This document shows, piece after piece, positions 42,987-51,784 of a stretch of 64,000 nt of DNA; position 1 is the first letter of the stretch; each line of letters starts with the position of its first letter. Both the position numbers and the translations under genes were made by a program. The stretch is taken from contig JAWLAH010000005.1 of assembly GCA_041395525.1 (NCBI GenBank), positions 83,815 to 147,814 on the forward strand, read 5' to 3'. This stretch comes from CADEED01 sp020442965. Lineage in GTDB: Bacteria; Pseudomonadota; Gammaproteobacteria; Steroidobacterales; Steroidobacteraceae. Below the pieces are notes generated by a model. It had not been told where the DNA came from and made no database searches. It was given only the letters and a program-made list of their open reading frames with translations.

Positions 42987-44036
42987 ATGCTTTTTGCGCT
43001 GCCTGATCACGATGTCCTGTACCGCGCCCTCTTGCGCCGGGATGGTCGCTATGACGGCCAGGCTTATGTCTGTGTCTCGACCACCGGAATCTTTTGCAGG
43101 CTGACATGCGCGGCACGCAAACCGAAAGCAGAGAACTGCACTTTCCGAGCAACGATCGGCGAATGTATCGAAGCTGGATTCCGCGCCTGCAAGCGATGCC
43201 AACCGCTGCAGGCTGCCGCGTTAGCTGACCCGACCGTCGCGGCACTTCTAGCGGCTTTGGACGAGCGCCCCGATATCCGTTGGTCGGAACAACACGTCGT
43301 ACAACTTGGCTATGACCTCTCCACCGTGCGTCGCGGCTTCAAACGCCACTTCGATATGACCTTTCTGGAGATGGCGCGGCACCGGCGGCTAAGGGAAGGG
43401 TTCGAGACGCTGTCGACCGGCGGCAAGGTGATCACCGCCCAGCACGAGGCCAGCTTCGATTCACCCAGTGCGTTTCGCGCGGCTTTTGTCCGGCTCCTGG
43501 GATGCGCACCGGGATCGTTGAGCAAGAACGGTAGTCTGTTAGCAAGCTGGATCGCCACGCCGCTTGGCGACATGCTTGCAATCAGTAGTGCCACGCATCT
43601 GCATCTGCTGGAATTCATCGACCGCAAGGCACTCCCTTCAGAGGGGAAGAAGCTCCAGGTGCTGACGACCGGCGGGATCGGTATTGGACGTCCAGCCCCA
43701 ACCGAACAGGCCGAGGTGGAGCTTGCGGCCTTCTTTTCCGGGCGGAGCGCAATCTTCGAAACACCTTTGACGTTGCACGGCACCCCGTTCAGCAAGCAAG
43801 TCTGGCAGGAGCTCCGCCGTATTCCCGTGGGCGAAACCCGCAGCTATGCCGAGATCGCACGCCGCATCGGAAATTCTTCGGCCACGCGCGCCGTGGCCCG
43901 GGCGAATGGCGCCAACCAGATCGCGCTGATGGTTCCCTGTCACCGCGTCATCGGCGCGGATGGCAGCCTGACCGGCTATGGTGGCGGCCTGTGGCGCAAG
44001 CAACGTCTGATCGAAATCGAGCGTCAGTTCAGCTAA
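42987..44036 (+). CDS. ada: Ada-type DNA methylation repair protein and regulator
   Basis: 349 residues. N-terminal zinc domain with four Cys (Cys37 and Cys41 in GIFCRLTCAARKP; Cys68 and Cys71 in FRACKRCQP), which takes methyl groups from phosphotriesters. An AraC-like DNA-binding region follows (about residues 85-175, LGYDLSTVRRGFKRHF and SFDSPSAFRAAF). The C-terminal O6-alkylguanine transferase has GTPFSKQVWQELRRIPVGET and the acceptor Cys318 in PCHRVIG. The protein repairs alkylated DNA and, once methylated, activates its own regulon. Full length and intact; the next gene follows by 10 bases. Confidence 0.93.
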   Translation: MLFALPDHDVLYRALLRRDGRYDGQAYVCVSTTGIFCRLTCAARKPKAENCTFRATIGECIEAGFRACKRCQPLQAAALADPTVAALLAALDERPDIRWSEQHVVQLGYDLSTVRRGFKRHFDMTFLEMARHRRLREGFETLSTGGKVITAQHEASFDSPSAFRAAFVRLLGCAPGSLSKNGSLLASWIATPLGDMLAISSATHLHLLEFIDRKALPSEGKKLQVLTTGGIGIGRPAPTEQAEVELAAFFSGRSAIFETPLTLHGTPFSKQVWQELRRIPVGETRSYAEIARRIGNSSATRAVARANGANQIALMVPCHRVIGADGSLTGYGGGLWRKQRLIEIERQFS

Positions 44037-44046
44037 CAAGTAGAGG

Positions 44047-44831
44047 ATGAACGTCGCCATGTCCCAAGCCGATAAAGCCCGCGCATTCAAAGCGCTGCAC
44101 GTTCCGGAGAATCCGCTCGTGCTCTACAACATCTGGGATGCAGGCGGCGCGAAGGCCGTCGCCAAGGCCGGTGCGAAAGCCGTTGCCACCGGAAGCTGGT
44201 CCGTCGCGGCCGCCCACGGCTTCGCGGATGGCGAAGCCATACCACTCGACTTCGCTCTCATCATCGTTGAGCGGATCGTACAGAGCGTCGATGTGCCTGT
44301 GACCGTCGATTTCGAGGGCGGCTATTCCGAAGCCCCCGAGCAGGTCGCTGCCAATGTGCTCCGCGTGATGAAAGCCGGCGCGGTGGGAATCAACTTCGAG
44401 GATCAGATCGTGAACGGCGAGGGCCTGTATTCGATTGCAGACCAGGCCGCGCGGATCGCAGCCGTGCGCAAGGCCGCCGATGCTGCTGGCGTGCCGCTCT
44501 TCATCAACGCCCGCACAGATGTGTTTCTCAAGGCGGATGCAACGGCGATCCACGCTGATCTCATGGGCGAGGCACTGACGCGGCAAAAGCCTATGCAAAA
44601 GCAGGTGCCGACGGCTTCTTCGCGCCTGGTCTGATCGATACTCACTTGATTCGGGAGATCTGCGAGCGATCCTCACTACCGGTCAATGTCATGATGACGG
44701 CCGATCCGGATTTCATCGAGAGCGTGGCCCGGCTCGGAGTCTCCCGTATCAGCTTTGGTCCAAGGCCCTATTTCCAGGCTCTTGAAGATCTGTCGGCACG
44801 GTTCGCAGCGAATTGCCGACTGTTGATGTGA
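44047..44831 (+). pseudogene. Isocitrate lyase/PEP mutase-family gene, frameshifted
   Basis: Begins at 44047 or the ATG at 44059 (MSQADKARAFKALH). Family features: PLVLYNIWDAGGAKAV, AVATGSWSVA, VTVDFEGGYSE, AVGINFEDQIV and PLFINARTDVFL, as in oxaloacetate-decarboxylase/PEP-mutase-like proteins. Near 44582 the frame breaks: the sequence reads ACGCGGCAAAAG where one more G would keep LTRAKAYAKAGADGFF in frame. The rest (IREICERSSLPVNVMMTADP, GVSRISFGPRPYF) continues intact in the other frame to 44831. One missing G could be mutation or error. It may be co-transcribed with ada. Confidence 0.8.
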
Positions 44832-44966
44832 AAAAGCAACCAACGATGACGATCGTTGTGCACCTGCGCGGCGCTGCTGCATGCCGCCGTCATCTTGCTG
44901 GCATTCGCAATACAGCGCGTATATTCTTTGGAAACCATAGCAACCCTTATCGCGGAGTCCGCGGTC

Positions 44967-45962
44967 ATGAGTGATGTGGCAACTGCATTGCGATGGCGCT
45001 GGTTGGTCGTTCCCGGCATCTTGTTGGTCGCGGTTGCTGGGGGCTGGCTGTTCCGGCAATTGTTTGGTAGCGGCCCACCGGCCCCAGCCGCGTGTCCCAA
45101 CTACACCTTGCTGACCCAGCGGCTCACCGGTTCAAGCTGGGACATCTTTGGACTTGATCCGCAGACCGGTGTTGAGGCTAATCTCACTGCTATGGCTGGT
45201 GACGACACGACACCCGCCTGGAACCCGGCTCCGGACCGCGCCAACTTCGCGTTCGTGAGTCGCCGCGACGGCAATGCGGAAATCTATCGCCTCGACTGCG
45301 GTGAGCTCGGTGCCACTTCGCTGGTTCGAGTCACGACGCATCCTGACGAGGACATCGATCCTGCATGGTCTGGTGACAATCGTCTTGCGTTCGCGAGCAA
45401 TCGCCTGCGCGTAGATGGTCAGCCGCGGTATACGATTTTTCGCAGTCGCGACAGCGGCGGCGAGCTGACGCAAGTCAGCCCCAACGGAGCTTGCGATGCG
45501 CGGCAGCCCGCGTGGTCACCCGACGGGAGCTCCATTGCTTACGCTGCCGACTGCAATTCCGCAGGTCGCTATCAGATCTATGTGATTCCTCGGAACGGCG
45601 GGACGCCCGTGCAGATTACAGACGATCCGTTGCTGCTGGCGGCGCAGCCGACCTGGTCACCGGATGGGTCGCTCATTGCCTTCGCACGGTACGAAAGTGG
45701 CCCCGAGCATGCGCGGATCTGGGTGATGGGACCGGATGGCAGCGGTAAACGTCAGCTGCGGCCTGGTAGTACCGACAACGAATTCGATCCGCGCTGGACA
45801 CCCGATGGAAGCGAGGTCACTTTTGTCATGTACACCGGCGGCACGAACCTTGACGTTTATGCCTTCGAGCCGACCCTGGGCGCGGATGGCAACGCCAATG
45901 GCACACTGCGACAGGTGACAAGTTCGAGTCGGGATGACCGCGCACCCGACTGGGTGCGCTAA
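44967..45962 (+). CDS. TolB-like beta-propeller protein with membrane anchor
   Basis: 331 residues from the ATG at 44967. One N-terminal transmembrane helix (WLVVPGILLVAVAGGWLF) is followed by a periplasmic domain built from PD40/WD40-like repeats: TPAWNPAPDRANFAFVSRR, IDPAWSGDNRLAFASNR, QPAWSPDGSSIAYAAD, QPTWSPDGSLIAFARY and DPRWTPDGSEVTFVMY. This is the TolB-type propeller, usually a protein-interaction platform. No Tol-Pal genes are nearby, so it is not TolB itself. Confidence 0.8.
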   Translation: MSDVATALRWRWLVVPGILLVAVAGGWLFRQLFGSGPPAPAACPNYTLLTQRLTGSSWDIFGLDPQTGVEANLTAMAGDDTTPAWNPAPDRANFAFVSRRDGNAEIYRLDCGELGATSLVRVTTHPDEDIDPAWSGDNRLAFASNRLRVDGQPRYTIFRSRDSGGELTQVSPNGACDARQPAWSPDGSSIAYAADCNSAGRYQIYVIPRNGGTPVQITDDPLLLAAQPTWSPDGSLIAFARYESGPEHARIWVMGPDGSGKRQLRPGSTDNEFDPRWTPDGSEVTFVMYTGGTNLDVYAFEPTLGADGNANGTLRQVTSSSRDDRAPDWVR

Positions 45963-46098
45963 CCGTTGGATCGAGGCAGCGCGCGCATTCGAAGAAGGAC
46001 TCGCAAGCTCTCACCTCGAACGCGAGCAGGCGGTTGTCGAGCAACGCGGCGCCAGTCTTCATGTCAACTGCAGCACCCACTGGTTCTCAATCCGGCCG

Positions 46099-46464
46099 CT
46101 ATTGACCGATATCGATAATTTGATTCAGCGTCTCGCACGCCAAAGCGAACGGCTCTTGCGGGACTTGCCTCCAAGCGTGTGGCTTTGCGCCCCTGGCTCG
46201 CCAGTCGAAGGACTTCGGCTGATGGCCCAGGATGTAGCTAACAACACCTTTGGACCCCGTGAACTTGATGGCAAACGGATTGGTGTCATTGGAAGCGGCT
46301 GTGGTCATCGGCAAACCGACAACGATGCCGGTCCGCTCGTTGAACTCCTTGGGCGAGAGCACGACGAGCGGATGAAGGTTCTTCATCTCGCGGCCAGCTT
46401 GGGGGTTGCAGTTGATCCAGATTATGTCGCGCCGGTCTGGGCACCAACGTCTTCTTGCGGCCAC
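46099..46464 (-). CDS. mazF: MazF/PemK-type endoribonuclease toxin
   Basis: 121 residues from a GTG at 46464 that overlaps the antitoxin stop by one base (TAGTG). MazF features: RRDIIWINCNPQAGREMKNLHPLVVLSP near the front, TGIVVGLPMTTA, then SYILGHQPKSFDWRARGAK and a C-terminal helix. MazF toxins cut single-stranded mRNA at short sites and are held in check by the antitoxin. The whole domain is present, so the toxin should be active. Confidence 0.88.
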   Translation of the reverse strand: MAARRRWCPDRRDIIWINCNPQAGREMKNLHPLVVLSPKEFNERTGIVVGLPMTTAASNDTNPFAIKFTGSKGVVSYILGHQPKSFDWRARGAKPHAWRQVPQEPFALACETLNQIIDIGQ

Positions 46465-46718
46465 TAGATTGCCTCGTTGCCGACGGCGTTCGCCGACAGT
46501 GCTTCGCCACCGTGCAGCGCAGGATCGAAGGCAGACAACTTCTGAGCAAGCGTCAGCTTCGGCGCACCGATTGCTCGTACCACCACATTCGACTCTTCGG
46601 CCGAGACGACGACGGGTTGACCCACTCTAAATCTGGCTGAGCGCGCGACAGCGGCCGGAATGCGCACGGCGAGGCTATTGCCCCATTGCTGGACTGTTAA
46701 CGTTGCGGACTTGCCCAT
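46464..46718 (-). CDS. mazE: MazE-type antitoxin, AbrB-like DNA-binding
   Basis: 84 residues from the ATG at 46718 with AGGAGAG about 6 bases before. The swapped-hairpin AbrB-like domain is at residues 1-45 (LTVQQWGNSLAVRIPAAVA, GQPVVVS), and the C-terminal tail (LTLAQKLSAFDPALHGGE) is the toxin-wrapping part. It should bind the palindrome upstream together with MazF. A longer reading upstream runs through that operator and is rejected. Confidence 0.88.
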   Translation of the reverse strand: MGKSATLTVQQWGNSLAVRIPAAVARSARFRVGQPVVVSAEESNVVVRAIGAPKLTLAQKLSAFDPALHGGEALSANAVGNEAI

Positions 46719-46730
46719 GGCTACTCTCCT

Positions 46731-46752
46731 ATGTATAAACGAGTTTATACAT
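46731..46752. promoter_or_regulatory. mazEF operator palindrome
   Basis: Two perfect 10-bp arms, ATGTATAAAC (46731-46740) and GTTTATACAT (46743-46752), flank a GA centre, 13 bases before mazE. Such TATAAAC/GTTTATA dyads are typical for AbrB-type antitoxin promoters, and the AT-rich arms can themselves supply a -10. Autorepression by MazE or MazEF is inferred. Confidence 0.8.
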
Positions 46753-46807
46753 CGCGGTTCTGCTGTCAAGTTTGGTAGGCCTGCGGATGCCGGCCATTTG
46801 GGCGAAT

Positions 46808-47103
46808 TCAGGATGGTGCCCGCGCCACAATGCGGCCGATCGCCGTTAGGATCTCGTGGCCGCGCGGCGGCGCGCGGTCGGCCTCGTTACCGCTCGTGAT
46901 CACACCATTCTGCAGCCGGATGCGACGCTCGCAACGACTGGCCAGACTCTCGTCATGCGTGGACAGCAGGAATGTCGTGCCTGTCTCGCGCTGAATTTCA
47001 GTTAACAGCTCGAACACCTGATTGGCACTGTCGCGATCGAGATTGCCGGTCGGTTCATCCGCTAGCACCAGTGCAGGCTCGTTCATCAGGGCACGCGCGC
47101 GTC
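46808..47103 (-). pseudogene. ABC transporter ATPase 3' fragment (LolD/MacB-like)
   Basis: The minus-strand frame reads ARALMNEPALVLADEPTGNLD (Walker B) followed by LLTEIQRETGTTFLLSTHDESLASRC (H-loop) and a family-like end. Walker A and the ABC signature are missing: homology stops at about 47100, exactly where a TetR fragment begins on the other strand. Without the P-loop it cannot bind ATP. Confidence 0.75.
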
Positions 47104-47105
47104 GC

Positions 47106-47483
47106 CCCGATGGCATGGATTTGCAGCAATCGCTGCAGGCGTTCCTGCGTAGTGTGGCGCGGGGCTGGGCACAGGGCGGCGTCGATGCGCTGCACCGAAT
47201 CGGACTTGCAGAAGGCCTGCGCGATGATCGCACCGCCCTGCAGTATCTCAATCAGGTATTAGAGCCCACTTTGCAAGCGCTCGAGCAACGACTCAGCGTG
47301 CATATTGCGGACGGCACGATGTGCGTGGCCGACACCCGACACGCAGCACTACTGTTGTTGTCACCGGTCGTTCTGGGTCTTCTACACCAGCACGATCTGG
47401 GCGGCACACGCTGTCGACCTCTTGATCTGAGCGCCGTCATCGACGCACAAGTGGCGGCATTTGTCCGCGCCTATCATCTGTAA
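47106..47483 (+). pseudogene. TetR regulator C-terminal fragment
   Basis: From about 47106 the plus strand reads GMDLQQSLQAFLRSVARG, LQYLNQVLEPTLQALEQRL, LLLLSPVVLGLLHQHDLGG, DLSAVIDAQVAAFVRAY. These are C-terminal helices of a TetR-type regulator, without the helix-turn-helix. Long upstream readings pass through the ABC fragment on the other strand and are not credible. With the neighbour it marks a deletion that removed the 5' ends of two divergent genes. Confidence 0.6.
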
Positions 47484-47508
47484 CGAACGCGATAGCGCCC
47501 CGTCGAGA

Positions 47509-47612
47509 TCAGGCGTAACGTCGTTGAGCAGCCGTGCTGATCAGTTTCACGCCACGCTCGTGCGCCTGATGATAGAGCCTCGCGCCCTGGAAACCGGGCA
47601 GCTCTGCTCAAA
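47509..47612 (-). pseudogene. Unrecognised 3' gene tail
   Basis: A minus-strand reading ends at 47509 with protein-like text (ELPGFQGARLYHQAHERG, then KLISTAAQRRYA) and has a stop just upstream. Its composition suggests the tail of a lost gene. The family is not recognised, and it could be chance. Confidence 0.25.
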
Positions 47613-47710
47613 CTCTCGCCGACAGGGCGTGCCTGAAGCAAGCCAGCACTACTGACTCGACACGACGTTCAGCTCAGCGACCTCAATCCGCGAACGTATG
47701 CGCCGCCTTG

Positions 47711-48913
47711 CTACCAATTGACGTTTTTCGGATCGTTGAGTTGCCGGTAGGCCTCCTGAAGATCGGTTGGTAGCCCCACTGTGCTGAAGTTGGACGGCGG
47801 ATAGCGCGGCACGTACTGATCGAGCACAGGCCGATAGAGATCCCAGGCGAACTCCGGTTGCCGATGATTGGCACGGTACTGTTTGATTGGAATGACGGCC
47901 GAGACCAGCTGTTCATGTTCACTGCGCGCACTCGCGATCTGCCGACCGAATTCGTCATAGATCGCGCTGCCGCCGCTGCCAGCATCTTCGAAGAACTGAT
48001 TGCCGGGCGACACGGCGTTGTTGCACACGGCCGTGTACACCCGATTGTAGGTCGCGCACATCTCGATGTCGGCTGGCGTAAATCCGCCGGTCGCGGTGCG
48101 CAGCAGAATCTCCGCGCCTTTCAGCGCCATGGCACGGAAAAGCTCTGGCTCGCGCTGCACCGACGACGTACAGATATTGCCGTATGGCGTACGAGTCACC
48201 GGGATGACGGCATCGGCGCCGTACATTTCGATGTATCGATCGAGCACGTTGTAGATGGTAGTCGTCATCAGCTCGATCGGTTGGCGACCGATGCGGAACA
48301 CGCCCATGATGTTGCGCGCCTTCCAGTGCTTGTCGACGATAGTCCCGTCTGGCCCGACGACCGTCGTGATCGACAGCACATGGCCGGGCCAGTCCTTGTC
48401 GCGGACGTACGAGCCGAATACGACGTAACAACCGTAGAGTTTAGCGGCAGCGGCAATCGCTTCGAATTCGGGCCCCGGCAGATCGATCGCGACCCGATCG
48501 ATGTCCTTGCGGGTCCAGTCGAACTTGAAGCCCGTGATCGGAAATTCGTGGAAGAAAACAATGTCGCCGGGCGGATTCCACTCCTGGGCGTTCTGCAGCA
48601 GCTCGAGCATATGCGTCACGTTCTCTTTGCGACCCGCTTCGGCGGACTTGCTGCTCGATGCGTCGACCGGCCGTACACGAGTCTGCATGACGTGCAGGCG
48701 GACGCTGTCTTTGCTGAGCGGCACCGTGTCATAGGTGCCATCCTTGCGTATGTTGATTTCCGCCGGTCCTTTGCCGACGGCGCCGCTGGCGTCCCGTGTG
48801 CCGATCGCAAGGCCCGCGGCGCCCAGCGCGGCACCGCTCAGAAAGCCGCGGCGGGATAGTTCTTCGGCCAGGCTGGTGCTGCCGTCTGGATATCTGATGC
48901 GCTTGCGGCTCAT
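47711..48913 (-). CDS. Tat-exported nitrilase-superfamily enzyme
   Basis: 400 residues from the ATG at 48913 (GGAGGAG upstream). Tat leader SRRGFLSGAALGAAGLAIG at about residues 21-40, unusual since most nitrilases are cytoplasmic. The carbon-nitrogen hydrolase fold shows the three catalytic positions: Glu in HEFPITGF, Lys in DKHWKARN and Cys in NICTSS, followed by PELFRAMALKGAEILL. Substrate unknown; an amide or nitrile hydrolysed in the periplasm is inferred. Converse orientation to the DUF1838 gene. Confidence 0.85.
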   Translation of the reverse strand: MSRKRIRYPDGSTSLAEELSRRGFLSGAALGAAGLAIGTRDASGAVGKGPAEINIRKDGTYDTVPLSKDSVRLHVMQTRVRPVDASSSKSAEAGRKENVTHMLELLQNAQEWNPPGDIVFFHEFPITGFKFDWTRKDIDRVAIDLPGPEFEAIAAAAKLYGCYVVFGSYVRDKDWPGHVLSITTVVGPDGTIVDKHWKARNIMGVFRIGRQPIELMTTTIYNVLDRYIEMYGADAVIPVTRTPYGNICTSSVQREPELFRAMALKGAEILLRTATGGFTPADIEMCATYNRVYTAVCNNAVSPGNQFFEDAGSGGSAIYDEFGRQIASARSEHEQLVSAVIPIKQYRANHRQPEFAWDLYRPVLDQYVPRYPPSNFSTVGLPTDLQEAYRQLNDPKNVNW

Positions 48914-49226
48914 GGCTGCTCCTCCATTGTTCGATTTCGTTGTTCGAATTCCAGGCACGCCTGATCATAGTCTCGGCGCCCGCACCTGCGCCAATTCCAG
49001 GCGCCGGTCCGGCACTCAGCGAACTAACAAGACCCCACGGTCCGGAGCGCTCGCACCATCCGGATGCATGCTCCGTGCAGGATATCCAGTAAACCGCGCA
49101 GCGGCTGCACGCCAGCGGGCCCGCGACCTCTGGATGGTGCACGACGCCGCGCCGGTTGACCCGATTTCCGACTCGGCACAGCATCGGCCCGTCGCGCACT
49201 GCGACTTGCCTGACTGCGAGGGAACC
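48914..49226. other. Divergent intergenic region, nitrilase/DUF1838
   Basis: Nothing recognisable as a gene. It must hold promoters for both directions. I see no 16-bp lux-like repeat and no TetR-type palindrome like those elsewhere in the window. Confidence 0.4.
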
Positions 49227-50201
49227 ATGGATCGACGCGACATGTTGATTTTGACCGGCACTCTGGCGACGGGGCTCAGCGCCGTGCCACTGACGTCGGC
49301 CGCTGCGGCGTCGGCCGCGCCGGCTGGCTTCAAGGGCCCACACATCGACCTCACCACGCCCAAGGGCAACGTGAACGCGGCCGTACGGGTCGACGCCAAC
49401 CTCGACGAGAGCAAGCAGAAGTGGTCCAGCGTCAGCGGCGTGGTCTTGGGCGTGCGCGAGGACGAGGCGCTACGCGACCTGTTCGGCTTCGAGGTCGTGT
49501 CGGTGGCGCGCGCCTGGGGTCAGCCGGACGGCAGCTACCGCGTGCTGCACCGTGAGGCAATCTTCTACAGCGACCTCGCCACCGGGAACATCCTGCGCGC
49601 CTGGCGCAATCCCTACACCGATGAGACCGTCGAGGTCGTCGACGTCATCAACGACCCCTGGAACCACTACTTCGCCGAGATGGTGAAGAAGTTCGAACCG
49701 GATTACGGCGGTCTCAACAAGCCGGTCGCGCGCGCGCCGGTGCCGTTCTCCATGAACTACATCGACGCCGGCAACGGCATGGTCCACAACCGCACGCACA
49801 TCAACCTCTATTACAAAGCCGCGCTGCAGCCGGACAAGTGGCCGCGCGAGAGCTCCGGCCCGATGAACCGCGTCAGCGAGTTCTTCACCACCGCCGTCAA
49901 GCTCGCCGACCTGCAGAACCCGGACAAAACCTCGGTACTGCACACCGGCTCCTGGACGCGCGTCACGCCGTGGCTACCCTGGATGCTGATGGGCCAGGCG
50001 CCCGGCCACATCGTTTACCACTCGACCCATCACTCGTTCGACTCGCTCGACGGCTTCAAGCCCAAGGTCCGCGCGCACTGCGAGAAGCTCTATCCGCACA
50101 TGCTCGAGGCGCCGCCGAAGGAGTACTGGGAGAAGCCCAACCTCTCCAGCCTCGAGGTCTACGCGAAAACCCAGAAGCCGAAGCCGCCCAAAAAGCTTTA
50201 G
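49227..50201 (+). CDS. DUF1838 family protein, second paralogue
   Basis: 324 residues from the ATG at 49227 (GAGGGA upstream). Tat-like leader MDRRDMLILTG. Full-length DUF1838: GPHIDLTTPKGNVNAAVR, DLFGFEVVSVARAW, NDPWNHYFAEM, PDKWPRESSGPMNRVSEFF, RVTPWLPWMLMGQAPGHIVY and NLSSLEVYAK. It is similar to the protein at 14450 along its full length. Codons end in G or C almost throughout, more strictly than in the first copy. Its neighbours are two other Tat-exported enzymes, which hints at shared periplasmic metabolism. Confidence 0.85.
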   Translation: MDRRDMLILTGTLATGLSAVPLTSAAAASAAPAGFKGPHIDLTTPKGNVNAAVRVDANLDESKQKWSSVSGVVLGVREDEALRDLFGFEVVSVARAWGQPDGSYRVLHREAIFYSDLATGNILRAWRNPYTDETVEVVDVINDPWNHYFAEMVKKFEPDYGGLNKPVARAPVPFSMNYIDAGNGMVHNRTHINLYYKAALQPDKWPRESSGPMNRVSEFFTTAVKLADLQNPDKTSVLHTGSWTRVTPWLPWMLMGQAPGHIVYHSTHHSFDSLDGFKPKVRAHCEKLYPHMLEAPPKEYWEKPNLSSLEVYAKTQKPKPPKKL

Positions 50202-50314
50202 AGCGGCGACCTTGAATCGCGCCACCGCCCAGGACCGCTCCTCACTGGGTGCGGCGGCGAGGCTGGCACCGCTGTAAATCCGGCGGCACTCTCGCAAGCG
50301 ACGCCGATCGCGCG

Positions 50315-51784
50315 CTAGACGAGCGCCTCGGCAATCTCGCGCGCCGCGCGCTCGCCGGACTCCATGGCCGATTCCATCCCGACTTCGAATCGGCGCAGAT
50401 GTTCGCCCGCGAAATGCAGGCCCAGATGGGGCGCGCCCATCGCGTGCGACCACGCCACTACCCTACCGGGCACATATTGGTGGCTGCAGCCACCGGAGAA
50501 CGGCTCGGTCTCCCAGGAGTGCGCCCCCACGAACTCGAGCTGGCCGCGCGTCGAGGGCCTCACTCGCTCGATCGTCGCAATGGCGAGCCGGCCGCGATCG
50601 GCCGCGGGCATCCCGTCGAGCTTGCGCGAATTCGCGCCGAACGCGAGCACCGACATCAGCTCGCGCTTGCCGTCGGATTCGATCTGCTGGCGAATCAACG
50701 TGAACATGCCGTCCGACCACATCGACGCGTCGATACCGTCGTCTTCCCAATATGGTCGCTTGACGCGCAGCCATACCTGGCTCTGGTTGCCGTAGGGCAT
50801 GCGTGCCACCGCATCGGCCTGCTCGCCACGCAGCGCGGGGAGGATCGCGATCTTGCGCAGCACGGTAAACGGCACGGCGGCGACCGCGCGGCGCGCCTGG
50901 AGGCGCGAGCCATCCGCGAGGCGCAGCTCGCAGCCGTTCTTCTTCAGGTCGATCGTGTCGACCTGTTTGCCGAGACGCACGCTGCCCTTGAGTGAGGCCA
51001 CCATGGCGTCAATCAGGCGCGAGGTGCCGCCGACCACATGCTGCGACGTCAGTGCGGCGCGCTCGAATTGGTCGCGACCGCGCAGCCGCGAAACCTCGGA
51101 CTGGGCTTCCAGCACCGCGCGCGTGGCTTCCTGCATCATGCGCAGCACGGACAGATTCGCGAGCGGCACGCCGCCCTGCGACGTGGCGATGATTCCGGTC
51201 GCCGCCGGGGATGCCCCCTGTTTTGCGAGCCATTGCGCCACGGAGACGTCGTACGGAGCCGCTTCCGGGTCGAACCAGCCATCGAGCGTTTTGAACGGCG
51301 TGCGCTGCTCGACGTAGAATCCGCCGAGCGCGTGGGGCGGGATCGCCCGCTCGGGGCCGACGGTAAGGTTGAGCGGCGAACTTGACCACTGCTTCGCCGG
51401 GACCAGCGTATCCCCGAACACGAACGCATACGGCGCATTGATGTGCGAGCCAGGCCCCAGCTTCACGTGCAGTCGCCGGCACGTATCGAGAATACGCGCG
51501 TAGGCATTGCCGATCTGCACGCCGCCGAGATCCGGTTGCAGGTGCCAGGCATCCTTGGTGAGGCAACGGCCGCCGGCGCGCGAATTGGCCTCCAGCACCA
51601 CGACCTTGAGGCCAAGATCCTGGAGGATCATCGCGGCGTTGAGACCGGACAGCCCCGCTCCGACGATCGCGACGTCGAACTGTTCGGGAACCGTGCGGGC
51701 CGCGGCCCGCGCCACGCCGCTCGATCCGGCCACGATCATCGCTGCTGCCGCGATCACGTCGCGCCGGGAATGGTAACGTTTCAC
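50315..51784 (-). CDS. Tat-exported flavin amine oxidase
   Basis: 489 residues. Leader HSRRDVIAAAAMIVAG with a twin arginine. FAD motif DVAIVGAGLSGLNAAMILQD near residues 36-55, then VVLEANSRAGGRCLT, the monoamine-oxidase GG-doublet region. The C-terminal FAD site reads LGLHFAGEHLRRFEVGMESAMESGERAA. The family oxidises amines or polyamines, or desaturates related compounds; substrate not known. It converges on the DUF1838 gene. Confidence 0.88.
   Translation of the reverse strand: MKRYHSRRDVIAAAAMIVAGSSGVARAAARTVPEQFDVAIVGAGLSGLNAAMILQDLGLKVVVLEANSRAGGRCLTKDAWHLQPDLGGVQIGNAYARILDTCRRLHVKLGPGSHINAPYAFVFGDTLVPAKQWSSSPLNLTVGPERAIPPHALGGFYVEQRTPFKTLDGWFDPEAAPYDVSVAQWLAKQGASPAATGIIATSQGGVPLANLSVLRMMQEATRAVLEAQSEVSRLRGRDQFERAALTSQHVVGGTSRLIDAMVASLKGSVRLGKQVDTIDLKKNGCELRLADGSRLQARRAVAAVPFTVLRKIAILPALRGEQADAVARMPYGNQSQVWLRVKRPYWEDDGIDASMWSDGMFTLIRQQIESDGKRELMSVLAFGANSRKLDGMPAADRGRLAIATIERVRPSTRGQLEFVGAHSWETEPFSGGCSHQYVPGRVVAWSHAMGAPHLGLHFAGEHLRRFEVGMESAMESGERAAREIAEALV

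Noticed and set aside
45934..46467. Plus-strand reading of 177 codons opposite mazF
   Set aside because: It overlaps mazF entirely, and the MazF motifs are unambiguous on the minus strand.
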